Notes: generated from the sequence alone by a model not told the origin. 64,000 bases of DNA from Burhinus oedicnemus (GCA_008921705.1 VFFE01006811.1:787184-851183); one strand, 5' to 3'; counted from the first letter of the stretch, positions 12,374 to 23,730 are shown. Numbers and translations: made by a program.

Positions 12374-12720
12374 CTGCCGAACAAAACGCATCCCAGTGCT
12401 TGGGGCAGAGGGACCCTCTGGAGGTTGGAGATGTCGGTCTTTGGCCGCTACAGTCATTTGGGGTTTAAGGCCAAAGAGCAGACGGCAACCTGAGTGAGGG
12501 TGGCGAGCGTCTGGCAGGTGACGGTAAGTAGATTTTATAGAAAAAACTGCCACCCCCTCTTCGTTATACCCTCTTCAGGTGTAACAGCCATTAGCGCCTG
12601 TCTCCTGCGGCCGCAGTGACCAACCAGCATTAAAAATTATGCCCATGTTCAACTCGATAAACTGAAGTGCGAGACCTCCGGACGGAGGGAAACCACGCCG
12701 CGACTGTGCCCAAACATCGA
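12374..12720 (-). ncRNA. Candidate first exon of a divergent antisense transcript
   Basis: On the - strand, reading away from MAGI2, a strong donor (TTCGGCAG then GTGAAA) lies at 12374/12373, a few hundred bases upstream of the MAGI2 exon and at the edge of its CpG island. In mammals the lncRNA MAGI2-AS3 starts head-to-head with MAGI2, so position and orientation fit. The start of transcription is not visible and the upper limit given here is arbitrary. Overlapping open frames (12362-12553 on -, 12069-12497 on +) look like by-products of GC-rich sequence. This is inference from position plus one splice signal. Confidence 0.3.
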
Positions 12721-12990
12721 GATCCTCGAAGCAGCCGGCTGCCTTTTGTCCCCCTGGCCACAACTCTGTCGCTGGGTCCTTCCCTGCCATGAGCAGCGCC
12801 ACCGGACGGCAGCATCCCTCTTCCCCTCCACCTCGGGCAGACTTGCCCAACTCCACCACGCCGCTCACTCAGGACGACGCCGCATCACCCCGCCGCTGCG
12901 GTACGGCGGGGACTGGGGGGGGGGCCTCAGCCCGCCCCGGCGGAGGGGGAGGCCGGCCCGCAGCCAGCGAGGGGCGCCCCGCGCCCCCGG

Positions 12991-13000
12991 CGCCATCTTG
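12991..13000 (-). promoter_or_regulatory. YY1-type motif CGCCATCTTG
   Basis: CGCCATCTTG matches the reverse complement of the YY1 core (AAGATGGCG). YY1 sites of this kind often lie at or just downstream of TATA-less start sites. It sits about 300 bases before the MAGI2 ATG and next to the assembly gap, so transcription may begin close by. The factor assignment is by motif only. Confidence 0.45.
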
Positions 13001-13003
13001 CCC

Positions 13004-13023
13004 NNNNNNNNNNNNNNNNNNNN
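13004..13023. other. Assembly gap, 20 N
   Basis: Twenty undetermined bases lie in the most CpG-rich part of the island, probably a GC-rich sequencing dropout. The true length is unknown, so any reading frame crossing this point is unreliable. That includes the apparent in-frame extension upstream of the MAGI2 start. Confidence 0.99.
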
Positions 13024-13056
13024 GGCACAGGCAGGGTCCCGGCCGCCGCGGCTGCC

Positions 13057-13071
13057 ATGGATATCAGCTAG
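13057..13071 (+). CDS. Upstream ORF in the MAGI2 leader (M-D-I-S-stop)
   Basis: A short frame, ATG GAT ATC AGC TAG, sits in near-ideal initiation context (GCTGCCATGG, with G at +4). It ends 233 bases before the MAGI2 ATG and is out of frame with it. If the leader includes this segment, ribosomes would probably initiate here and must reinitiate or scan past it, which would lower MAGI2 translation. There is no evidence that the peptide itself is functional. Confidence 0.5.
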   Translation: MDIS

Positions 13072-13304
13072 AGCCGGAGGGAGAGGGCAGAGAGGCGCTC
13101 CCCGACCCAGTTCCCAGCCCCGCGGGGCCGCCGCGCCCTCCCTCCCGCCGGCCGGCAGCAGCGGCGGCCGCTGCCCGCCCGCCCCGAGCCTGCCCCGGAG
13201 GAGCCCGGCTGCCCCGGGGAGGCAGGGCGGGGGGAAGAGAGGGAGGGAGGGAAGGAAGAAGCACGGAATACAGGGAGGGAGTCGGGCAGAGCATCCCCAC
13301 GGCA

Positions 13305-13605
13305 ATGTCCAAGGGCTTGAAGAAGAAAAGCCACTGGACGAGCCGAGTCCACGAGATCGTGATCGTGAGGAACCCGGAGGGGCAGCTGGGCTTCGAGCTG
13401 AAGGGGGGCGCCGAGAACGGGCAGTTCCCCTACCTGGGGGAGGTGAAGCCCGGCAAGGTGGCCTATGAGGGCGGCAGCAAGTTAGTGCCGGAGGAGCTGC
13501 TGCTGGAGGTGAACGAGACCCCCGTGGCCGGGCTCACCATCAGGGATGTGCTGGCCGTGATCAAGCACTGCAAGGACCCCATCCGGCTCAAGTGCGTCAA
13601 GCAAG
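13305..13605 (+). CDS. MAGI2: MAGI2, first coding exon (residues 1-100)
   Basis: This is the start of MAGI2/S-SCAM, a scaffold that gathers receptors, adhesion proteins and PTEN at synapses and in kidney podocytes. The 100 codons match the MAGI2 N-terminus: a lysine-rich start (MSKGLKKKSHW), then the N-terminal PDZ domain from about residue 17, with the ligand-binding loop G-Q-L-G-F at 26-30 and the helix ending VLAVIKHC at 82-89. MAGI1 and MAGI3 differ much more here. From memory of mammalian MAGI2, only about seven residues differ (for example G4, R14, I18, V21, G56, P62, I93). The start ATG at 13305 has G at -3. The exon ends CAAG then GTAAGG; the donor GT is 13606-13607 and the split glycine codon makes intron 1 phase 1. 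The frame is open upstream but has no in-frame ATG between the gap and 13305. The rest of the gene lies beyond the window. Confidence 0.95.
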
Positions 13606-14110
13606 GTAAGGCGGGGACGGGCCCCTCCGTCGCCCACCGCCACCCCCCTCCCGTGAGGGGGGCCGGGGCAGGTCTGGGGGGAGCAACTTTGTTGCTGCAG
13701 TTTGACTTTCTCCCTCCCCCCCGCTTCCCCGCCGGAGCCGCCCCCTCCCCGCCGGCGGGGGGGAGGATGCGAGCGCCGCGGTGCCCGCAGCCGGGCGAAT
13801 TAAATGTGCGTCAGTGACAGCGCTTCGCCATGCCGCGGGAGGGGGCGGCGGGGCGGCAGCATCCCCCATCCGCCGCCCGCCCCGCCGGCACCGGCCGCCG
13901 CCGCTGGCGCTGCCGGGGGGGCCGGAGGAGCGGGCGGGAAGGGCTGCGGAGCGGGGCTGGCCCTTGGCTCTGCTCCGCTCCGGCCGCCCCGGCTTGGGGA
14001 CGCGCTGGGCGCCGGGTCCCTGGTGGCATTAAGGGCGGCTTTAGCATCTCTTAAGTGTCATTAGCGGGAAAGTCATTCATTTGATCCCCGGTGAAAACGA
14101 TCGCCTAATC

Positions 14111-16741
14111 CTGGGGAACGGGGAGCTCGGAAAAAGTGGGAGGGAGAGGCGGGAAGAAACTTTGGGGAGAGAACGGTCTACTTTTGCCTCTCCTCGGTTT
14201 CTCCGATGTATTTTTGAAGTCCTGTAATAGGTTAATGCATTTCTAGGAAAGTCAGTAGAGAAGAGACGCCACAGACGCTGTTTACATGCTTGTTTCTGTC
14301 CTCTTTAAACTATGCCGAGCTGGGCTGTCCGCAGCTCAGCGCCTGCGAGGAGGTTTCTGCCGCCCCAGCGGCATTCCTGAAGCACAGGAGCTGGGAGCAG
14401 CTCTGGGAACCCGGTCTGTCGGTGCTCCTTGGACATGGATGGTGCAGCGGCTGTACGCGTTCTGCTGAAGTGCGCATTTCAGCCGGGCGGTAAGCTCAGC
14501 CGCTGGAAACTTGGGGATTTCTGCAGTGGGAAGATTTTTGATGCCGTGCATCAGAGACGTCTGTGCTCTGTAACGGCAGCCAGCAGCCTTTGCTCAGAGG
14601 ACGTACAGGAGAGTTCCTCTCACATTTGGTATAATTTTGTCATTTAACTTCCTCGTTGTAATTGGCGGTTTGTAGTTTAAAGTGGCATTTGTGATACTTC
14701 TGAATGCTTGAAAGGTACGCCAATTATAAGTTTATCCAAACACGGCAGAATCAGTAGAAAGAATTTGACTTTCACTCAGGCCTTCAGAATGTACTTTATG
14801 ATGTATTCAGCTATCTACATAAGGTCAAACCTCTAAATTAGGATACGATCTGGGATTTTTCTATTTGTCCTTTTGGGTAAGTTGTGCAATATGTTGTAGA
14901 TCGTATCTTGATAGTCAGGCAATGCAGGGAGACACAATAGTTTATGTGATAAGTGAAGATTAGAAAGGAGTATAATGGATTCTGTCTTGCAGTGTAGTGT
15001 CATCTCTCTGCACCTGAACTCCAGGAAACCTGCTCTGTAGTTTCCTCTTTTTAGCAATAATTTTAGTGTCAGTGGTCTTACTGTGACGGGATTAAAAAAG
15101 AAGCAGCAGTGGAAGTGTCAAGAAGATAAGGGTACATTGTCTGTTAAGTTATTTAAATTCTTACTTTTTTCTTTGCAGAAATCCTATAGATGCTTTACAG
15201 TAATGCCAGTTTAAGGTTACGTTCATTTACTATGTGAAACAGTCTCTGTCTCACCTCTTCACTATTTTTCTAATATTTCTCTTTAAGTCAAAGCAATCAC
15301 CAGTGATTCATTAATGTGTGCACCCTTAATGAAGATATCTGTCATACATGAATTAGGGACATTAGTCAGGCTTTTAGGCTGTGTATTACTGCAAGTTTCT
15401 TGAATGAGACGTAGAGGATGAATTCTAAATTCCGCCTAGTTTTTTTATGTCTGTATCTCTGAGGAGTTTCACTTCAGTATGTTAGCACAGTACACTTTTG
15501 ATGCGAGTCCTCAAAGCACTGGCCAGATGACTGCGTGTTTGGAAGTGACAGTTCTGCATAGATTCTTGGACTGAGAAAGACTTCCTGGCTGGAACGATCT
15601 TTCTTGTGCTCCAGCATCCTTTACTTCGCCCAAGAGAGAGGCCTCCTGGATCCAACTTCCTATTTTTAAAAAAAGGTCAATGGTTTGTGTATTTTACCTC
15701 CTTTGGTGTAATTCAGGCTAATCTCTGCACCCCTTGGTTACAAAGCACCCACAGCAGGCATCTACGTTACTCACAGTAACAAATTACTATTCCCTAACAG
15801 TACTTTGCAGCAGTGTGTAGGAGAGAAGAAGCTGGGCAATAAAATCTTCATATGTTTTTGTAACTTTTGTTCTCCTTTTAATTATAAAACACCTTTAGTG
15901 TGCTGGAACAAGGTTAATGACTCCATTGTCGTTGTTTCCACATAATTTATCAATGATATCTCTGTAAATTAGAATAGTATGACCTTGAATGCACCATGTG
16001 ACTGTAGCTGCTTCTTCAGTGCTGCCTAGGAATGAAGTCAGAGGGAGAAATGTGGAGGTAGGACACGACTATTTATAATGTGATGCTTAAGAGACTGTGA
16101 GTATTTCCCTTGTTTGAAAGTTTTGATAATTCAGCAGTGACAATTCACTTGTAGATGAAATCAGGGAAAGGCTAATTCAGTTTACAGGAATTAGCTTAGC
16201 TGTTTTGAAGTATGGAAAATAAAGGTGCTTTCATGATTTTTTATTATGTTTTGTTTGATTAAACACCCCCTTCTTTGAAATAATGAAATACTTTGTCTTT
16301 TATCACATGACAAGGTGAAATACTTCTTTAAAAGAAGTCCGATGGAGTATTGCTGTTTTATGTGAGCTGAACATCTTGAGCTAAAAATATTAACTTAGAA
16401 AAAACAATCATATGATGTAGGAGTTGTTGTATATAATCAGGAGGAGTAAACATCATGAGAAACTAATTAGCAGTTCCGCGATATGATCCGACACAGAACT
16501 CTCCTAAATATGGCACCCAATAAATAAGGTTTTAATGCAGGAAATTATTGCCTGGTTTTGCATGGGGAGAAAAGATTGTAAGAACCATTATTATTATTAT
16601 TTTGTAATCCTAATTGTAAGAGTTCACAGACAAGTATTCCTTGGAGACTATTTCCTGTTTGGTTTTTTTTGTTAGTTTTTTTTTGCGAGCCACTTATTGT
16701 GCTACTGTTGGCAGAATCACAGAGATTCTCTTAAAACACAT
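14111..16741. other. Intron 1, island shore and AT-rich DNA
   Basis: 14280-14600 still has moderate CpG and GC content. After about 14650 the sequence becomes AT-rich. A short (TTA)n run lies near 16588-16603. No repeats were recognised. Frames of 60-74 codons are scattered on both strands without support. Confidence 0.5.
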
Positions 16742-16818
16742 GGGGTGAAATCTTGGCCCAGATGAAGTCAATGGCAAAGCTGTCCTTGACATCAAATGAA
16801 GAAGACAGGATTTTCTCT
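16742..16818. repeat. Ancient palindromic repeat (MITE-like) remnant
   Basis: Two imperfectly inverted ends (GGTGAAATCTTGGCCC on the left, ACAGGATTTTCTC on the right) flank 'gatgaagtcaatggcaaagc'. This arrangement (aaatcctggcccc ... gaagtcaatgg ... ggccaggattt) is a familiar old sauropsid repeat. It is diverged and the family name is unknown to me. Confidence 0.45.
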
Positions 16819-19800
16819 GTAAAGTCCCATGCTTTTTTGAATATATACCCTTTCAATGGGAGAATTTTGTACAGCAGTCAAATTAGTCAGGCATATTTTG
16901 CAAATGTTACGCATTCTGACCTTCTGCTCACTCTGGTGGAGAGAAGAGCCTTACTGTTTCTGAAAGAAATACTTCTGAATTTCAAATGTGATTGTTTTTA
17001 CATGCAGAACATTTTAGATTAAGTACTATCTTCTTCCCACAGATGCATAGTTGTAAAAGTAGCAATGTGTTAAGGAGAGGCATCCTAATTTGGATAAGTA
17101 ATCACACGGGGAAGAGTCATGCAAGGAGCAATGTTGTCTCCAGTTCCACTCTCTGTTCACCAGTGCTGTCTCAGATCCACAGCATCTTTCTCCAGTAATG
17201 CCCATCAGTAGGCGACACAGGCCCGTGATAAGCACAGACTCCAATACAGCTTTGGCTTTAGTCTTAAGGGTTGCAGGAACAGCCCACTCAGTTGTGCTGC
17301 GTAAGCCAGGATCTTTATTCTTTGCACAGAGTTATAAACTTCCACAGATGCGCTCATCAGAATCCCAACGAATGGTCTGAAAACATGGATTTCAGAACTC
17401 GGGAGCACTGCAGCAGATTTTGTCCTGGAGCTGCTGCCTGACGCATCTTTTCCTCATGGAAAATGGTTTGGACTTACTAAGTAAGCATGTGATCTGACTA
17501 ACTGAGCAATTTAATTCACTTTTAGAAGTATTCAGTTGTATGACCATGTGAAACCAGTAGCTGAAATGAATGACATTGGTACTTTATGTTGACACTTTCT
17601 AATGTCTCTGATTCGACTAAATCACCAGACTTCGAGCTTCAACCCATAACGCTGTAGCAGCTTATGCAAGAAGGCATTTAGTACACAAAATGTAAGCAGG
17701 GACTTAAAACCAGTTTTACTTTCTCAGTCTAATCGTTTACTTAACAGTAAGCATATGCTAAAATGTTTGGCTGACTCTAGATGGACTTGGGCATATTTGC
17801 AAGTGCTTTCCCAGTCAGAAGATTTGGACCCTCGTTAGGATGGATACAACAGTGGCTGTGTTTGGGCAGAGTGCAGGTCTGCATCCTCCACATCCTATTC
17901 TGGTAGTGGCGACAGCGGTTTCCCAGTGAAGAGCAAAGGGACAGGACAGGACTGGCCCAGCAGCCAGGTATCCAGTGATTTGGGGCTCAGGGATTTAGTA
18001 GCCTTGTAGCGTTTTTTTGGGTTTGGTGTTTTGTTTTTTTTTTTTTTCTTAATGAGTTCATCCATGAGTTTTGCAATTAAAGCCTGGATTGCAGTTAACT
18101 TTTTTTTTTTCTTTAAAAGTCTGAGAGAAGCCTTTTGACAGAGAAGTACCGGAATGTTTTGGGTTTCCAGAGTTTTGCCCTGCACATGTAAATACCATGG
18201 CAGCTAGTTAAAATGTTACTATTTTCCTACAGACTTTTTCCTACACATTTTCCTATGTATAGTTATGTTTTTAAGAAATTTCTTTCGTTGTTTAAATTCA
18301 TCAATAATTCTCTTCTATGTTCATTAAAATACTCTGTACATACAGATTGTCTTTTTGTGTTTTTTCTTCCTGGGTATCCATATATACTATCTTCCAAGAT
18401 GTGAAAGTTGGATAAAACTTTCTTCACTAATATAAAGAACAATATTTTTACAATGGAAAGCTGCATGATTTTCCCAGACAAAAAAAATTCACAAGTGTCT
18501 TGCAAAAACCAAAGAACTGTGAAAACCTGCATGGTTGCACTTCTGGTATATAAAGCAAAGATATTATTTGAAAATATACTGTACTTCAGACCTACTTTTT
18601 TTTCCTAACTTGTGCTCTTTTGAATTTTACTAACTCTAGAAATTAAATTCAGAGTTCTCTTTTTACCATTACTTTATGTCATTCTTATGCTTGTCCATCT
18701 TAATTTAAAGACCATTGAAGCTGACTTCTGACTCATGTAGCTGGTGATTTATTCTTCAGCTCCTCCAGAGAGCTTGTGATGCTTCATGTCAGGAACTCTG
18801 TGTGTTCACTGGCAGTAGAATTATATTCATCAGTCTTTTTCCTTCTCGGAGAATTACAAATGTGTCATTAAAGGATGGGGCCATGACTTTGTTAGTGCAT
18901 CATTTCCTTGAAGAAATGAAATAATTGAGAGTGCTCTGCTTAGCTCTGTTGAGTCACATATGGTAAAGTTCATCTCACACTAACACTTGTCCATCTGTTG
19001 ATACTGTTGACATCAAAGGAGAGCACTGGTATGAGAGGGTAAAATTGCATCTGACTTACTTTATGCATCCTATAACCTCACCTGCATTAATTCAGCATTT
19101 CATGAAAGGTATGGATTCTGAGCTTTTGCTTTCAGTGTTTGTGATCTTCTCCTTGCTCCTTACAGATGAGAAGTGCCTTTCATGACATGAAAGAGTTGAT
19201 AAATTATTCATCTACATTTTTTTGTATACAAGAAGTGGTGTATACATGGAAAAAGTGCTCCTTCAGAAGGGATTTATGTGAGGAGGTGGTCATAATTGTG
19301 ATTTAGAAAGGGTGATAGAGAGGAAAGCGCTGTAGTAGTTGTAGAAGCAGATGTTTCTTGTTCTTCTCTTCCTCATAGCGGTATAAACAAATAAAAAAAA
19401 AAAAAGGGAAACTTTTTTTGCTGGAGAGCATCAAGGCAAGGGTTGAAGAACATAGTGCTGTTGCTCGACTGTGTTAACATTCTGGAAGTTTTCTTTTTTT
19501 TTTTCCTCCATACATATAATGTTTATAAATATATGAGTCTACATATACATCTGGGTTTTGGTTTCTTTTTTTTATTTTGAGAGATATGGGTAGAACTTTT
19601 AATCTGTAGGTTGAGAGTGTGTAAGACCTTGCATAGTATTGCTACACAATAATATATAATGATATTTATGAAGTACAGTACTAATCTTGAATATTTTTCA
19701 TACAAGTTTTTGCGCATATATGTATATATATGATAGTTATGATGAACTCGTTCACTCTGGTGGCCAAGCAATGTGCAGTATGGCACAGTATTCTGCAGCA

Positions 19801-21063
19801 GCAAATAAAATTATCATAAACTTTGGAATAGGATTGAGTAGATGCCTGCCGAAGCAGGTGCAGTCTATACTGCAGAGCTTGAAGGTATTGATTTCAGTAG
19901 CAAAGTGCCTGTCTTTGGTTTTTGTTGCTGAATGTCATTGCAATGCTGGCCTTAACTGAATTTTCTAAAATCACAGGGGCTGTGATCCCAACAGTATCTC
20001 TTCAGCACACCTAATTTATTACAAATCAGCTTTCTTTCAACCTCATGGAAATCCACCCCGTAAGAAAGTGTAATAGTCTTGCTTGCCATTTATATAGCTT
20101 TCTCACTGTAGGCTGAAGCTACCACAGTGGAAAGTGGAAGAGCAGACAGAAGCAAGAGCAAAGGGAGAGAGTGAAGAGCTTTAACAAAGAAGAACTTTAT
20201 CTAGTGTTCCTAAACTGGACAAAAAATTCTCATTGGTAATTGATAATCTCTAAAACAGTACTTATGGTTTGAATGTTCTTTTAACATTAGCCTAAAAAGT
20301 CTCATTTATTCAAACCTCCTGTCCATTATTTGGACTCTTCACTAGAAGTTTAGTTGACAGAAGGCTGCTGTTTGTTTCTATCTGCCATGTATTTACCCTT
20401 TTTACAGTGTGCAAATGAACCACAAATGCATTCTTTGTGAACTCTTCAGTCAGGCCATATAGATTGCTAGGATCCAGACAGCTTAATCAAAAGGTATGTT
20501 GCTGTCAATACCGCACTTCCAGGTGTCTTCTCATTTATATGTAGGTTATGATTAGTAATATATGAATAATGCTGTTTCACTCTGCTTATCGGCTTCAGAC
20601 GTTTCTCCTGAATGTCTTTGATTGTTTGCACAATGCATGAACTCAAGACGAAGGAAAGAAAGACAAGGAACAAAATGGAGAAGGTAAAATGTGGGAGGGA
20701 AAATCCCAGGAAAAAATATTCAGAGATTATTAAACTAAAATATTGCTGTTTTAAAAATCACATGTTCTGTCATATTCAAGAGAGGCTGCAGAGCCTGGAG
20801 GAGACTCTCCAGCGCAGGAAAAATCAGCACAGGGAACGTGCATTTACTAAGTCTGTCTTAGTTCCTCAAAATATGTTGAAATCTCATGCTGGGCTAAAGC
20901 TGACCCTCTAAAATACCCACAAGTGACTCATTCCAATGAAAAAAAATTTATTTCTTCGTCTTTAGCTGACATCATGAGTTGTTCTTAATGCATCTATATT
21001 TCTGTCCCAAGTTCTCATCAAAGTAGGATGAAACAATGGTGCCCCCTGAGAAACGAGGGAGAA
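16819..21063. other. Intron 1, AT-rich, nothing recognised
   Basis: This stretch contains T runs near 18035-18047 and 18100-18110, an A run at about 19391, and no recognised transposable element. None of the 60-99 codon frames, for example 20612-20911 on the + strand, shows a domain. Confidence 0.5.
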
Positions 21064-21103
21064 ACACATATTTGTGTTGGATGACACATATTTGTGTAGG
21101 ATG
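21064..21103. repeat. 20-bp tandem duplication
   Basis: Two adjacent 20-base copies (ACACATATTTGTGT followed by TGGATG or AGGATG) differ at one base. This points to a recent local duplication. Confidence 0.9.
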
Positions 21104-23170
21104 ACTTTTGTATGTGTGTGTGTCCTACAAAAATGAAGATGTACCCGGTATTGTTTAGTTGCCTTCATGCCAGAACTGCATGCCGGGTCCCTTGCTGCTG
21201 AGGCAGCACCTCCACCTCCCTGGCTTACTTTCTGCATCCGCCCTCTCTGGTACCAAAACAGTTCTGGTGTCATTGACCTTCAGAAGTAGTGCTGGCCCTC
21301 AAATGCTTAAGTAACTTCTGCGCCTTTCTTTTCAGACTTCTGATCTTGGGAAGCAAGGGCGTCCTGTCGCCTGTACTGGCACAAGCCCCTAGAGCATGTG
21401 TCGTTCCTGTTCAGTGTCCAGTCTGGCCCAAACCGCGACGAAGGGTTACAGTTCAGGTGTTCAAGACCGTGTGAAAATGGAAGAAAAAACCAAGCATGCA
21501 TGTGTTTTATGGTTTGCAGGCAAAACAGAGTGGCTATGTCCACTGGAGAAAAAAGCCGTAGGTGAAATAATGCCTCCTTACGTTTCTGTATCATATTTTT
21601 CTGAGTCTCTTGAATCATCCTTGGTTCAGATCAGTATACTTCAAGGAGCTCTCCCCATATACCTTTTCTTACAAACCATGGAGCCTCACCTGCCACCAAC
21701 GTCCTTCTTTCTTGCCAGCTCCACAGCTTTTCTGCTACTGAAGCATCTTTGTTCAGGGCTTCCTGTGTCCCTGGAATTCACCTTGACCCTTTCAAGTAGA
21801 GCGTCTTTCAGGTCTGGCATTAGCATGAACTAGTTTATTCTGCCAGTAAGATATTTCTACCCTCTATGCTCAAATTTACTTCAGAAAGCATGCAGAAACT
21901 TGTTTTGACCCAGAATTTTGGCATTCCATGATTCCAGATCATTCCTGTTCTGATGGGAGCAAGCCTGGTATAACAATCTCCCATTGTCCCTGGTCCGGGA
22001 GATACGTGACACAGCCTTGACAACATACGGTAATCTCTATAGTCATCGATTGCAGTCATTTCATTGAATTATCCAGAATTATTAAATTGTTCACAGAGTC
22101 CCCAGATCATCACACTGGGGGCCAGGGTTTTCCTTTGGAAGTCTGTTAGGTCAGACACTGAGGACAAAATTGAGAACACTCACTGTCTGCAGAGTCATAG
22201 TGAGTTTGTTTGTTTTTAAAAACTCAGAACAGATGAAATATTGTGTCCTCAGTATGCAGGAAAAAAAAGAAAAAACCTAGAAATAGATTTTATAGTTATG
22301 AGTAGTGCTGATAGATTCTCTATGAATAAGAGAACAACTGGAAAATAATAGTAGGAATATAATGAGCAAAATTTTCTACACCGTATACTAGCAAGTAAAT
22401 TGTGTAGCTGTGTTAATGTAACATTAGTATTCCAGAGTCAAAGTCCTTCCTGGAAACAGGTACAAGTCGTCTTGTATTACTTACCTATTTAATCTTGGTA
22501 TCTTCATATCTCACATTGTCCTTGCATTTGTCAAAATGAAATGTGGAATATGATTTGTTAAATTGTACATGTTACAGTGGGTTTTTTAAAATAAAATGAA
22601 AATTCTTCCAGTTTTGTTTCCTTCATGGCGATCATGAATTAATCTGCGTATTTCTGATAAAATGTATCAATTTCGTAAAGCCGCACCTAACTCGTGCTAG
22701 AGAAGCTGAAAGGAAACAAAATGAGGGCGTCACTCATTCCAGGACATCTGTTTTGCATGTAAGTTCTTAAAACACACACATTTTTTGTTTGCTCGATTTT
22801 AAAATTGGATTGAAAACTGAGGAGCCCTGTTGTACCTATTTGTACCCTGTACGAGTTATACTGAATAGTTTCTAACGTGTTGCATTCGCGTGGCTGGTGC
22901 TTTAACTAGTATGAAATGAAATGGCTGTGTTAGTTTCTGTTATTTCCTTACTAAGTCCTTCTTTGTGCTAAATCTGCATTAATAAATGTTGCATAAGCCT
23001 CTCTTATGCTTCCAAAATGGTACATTAGTATAAATAAGGATTAATCCCATTATATTTTAATTCTCTGTCCTTGTATAGGAACAGTGTTTTTTATTTCAAA
23101 GTGTTTCAGAGTCCTGTTGCAAACTTAATAAGGTAATAGAGCACCTAGGTGCTCCCGTCATTGAAGTGCA
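21104..23170. other. Intron 1, nothing recognised
   Basis: Mixed sequence with a 145-codon + frame at 21396-21833 and a 103-codon - frame at 21307-21618 that overlap. Neither resembles a known protein. A short A run lies near 22260. Confidence 0.5.
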
Positions 23171-23730
23171 ATCATAGAATCATAGAATGGTTTAGGTTGG
23201 AAGGGACCTTAAAGATCATCTAGTTCCATACCCCCTGCCATGGGCAGGGACACCTCCCACTAGACCAGATTGCTCAAAGCCCCATCTGGCTTTGCCTTGA
23301 ACACTTCCAGGGATGAGACCTCCACAGCTTCCCTGGGCAACCTGTTCCAGTGTCTCACCACCCTCAGAGCAAAAAATTTCTTCCTAATATCTGTTCTAAA
23401 CCTCGCCTCTTTCAGTTTGAAGCCATTACTCCTTGTCTTGTCACTGCATGCCCATGCGAAAAGTCCCTCTCCAGCTTTCTTGTAGGCCCCTTTCAGATAC
23501 TGGAAGGCTGCTATAAGGTCTCCCTGGAGCCTTCTCTTCTCCAGCCTGAACAACTCCAGCTCTCTCAGCCTGTCCTCACAGGAGAGGTGCTCTAATCCTC
23601 TGATCATCCTCATGGCCCTCCTCTGTACCCACTCCAACAGGTCCGTGTCCTTCTTATGTTGGGGGCTCCAGAGCTGGACGCAGTGTCCCGGTGGGGTCTC
23701 ACGAGAGATCCTTGTGGAGCGGGAAAGGCA
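23171..23730 (-). mobile_element. CR1 LINE, 5'-truncated, with its 3' terminus
   Basis: The + strand begins with ATCATAGAATCATAGAATGG (the CR1 terminal octamer repeated, reversed) followed by 'aggttggaagggaccttaaa'. The element therefore lies on the - strand, antisense to MAGI2. The terminal 3' UTR and the end of the second ORF are kept. The - strand frame 23260-23637 (126 codons including the stop) is uninterrupted and carries the usual CR1 ORF2 C-terminal motifs, MIRGLEHLSCEDRLREL and later [14 protein letters not shown]. The left end of the relic near 23700-23730 is uncertain. It is a 5'-truncated copy that cannot move by itself. The open frame suggests a fairly young insertion. Confidence 0.92.

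Larger units (their letters stand above)
12590..14110. promoter_or_regulatory. CpG island, MAGI2 promoter region
   Basis: This block is GC-rich and dense in CpG, strongest between about 12870 and 14040, in contrast to AT-rich DNA on both sides. It contains GC-box-like sequences (for example GGGCGGGG near 13225 and CCGCCCCG near 13180), the 5' UTR, the first MAGI2 coding exon and the start of intron 1. No TATA box is evident. CpG density makes stops rare, which explains the many long overlapping frames on both strands here. Confidence 0.9.

Noticed and set aside
12789..13817. 342-codon + frame through the CpG island that includes MAGI2 exon 1
   Set aside because: It crosses the N gap, whose length is unreliable, runs past the clear splice donor at 13606, and its upstream part is low-complexity GC-rich sequence. 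Only 13305-13605 is supported.
12865..13869. Several 80-146 codon - strand frames in the CpG island
   Set aside because: Proline/arginine/glycine-rich frames are expected where stops are rare in GC-rich DNA. One of them also crosses the gap.
23260..23637. 125-residue protein on the - strand as a host gene
   Set aside because: It is the C-terminal end of CR1 ORF2 within a truncated LINE.
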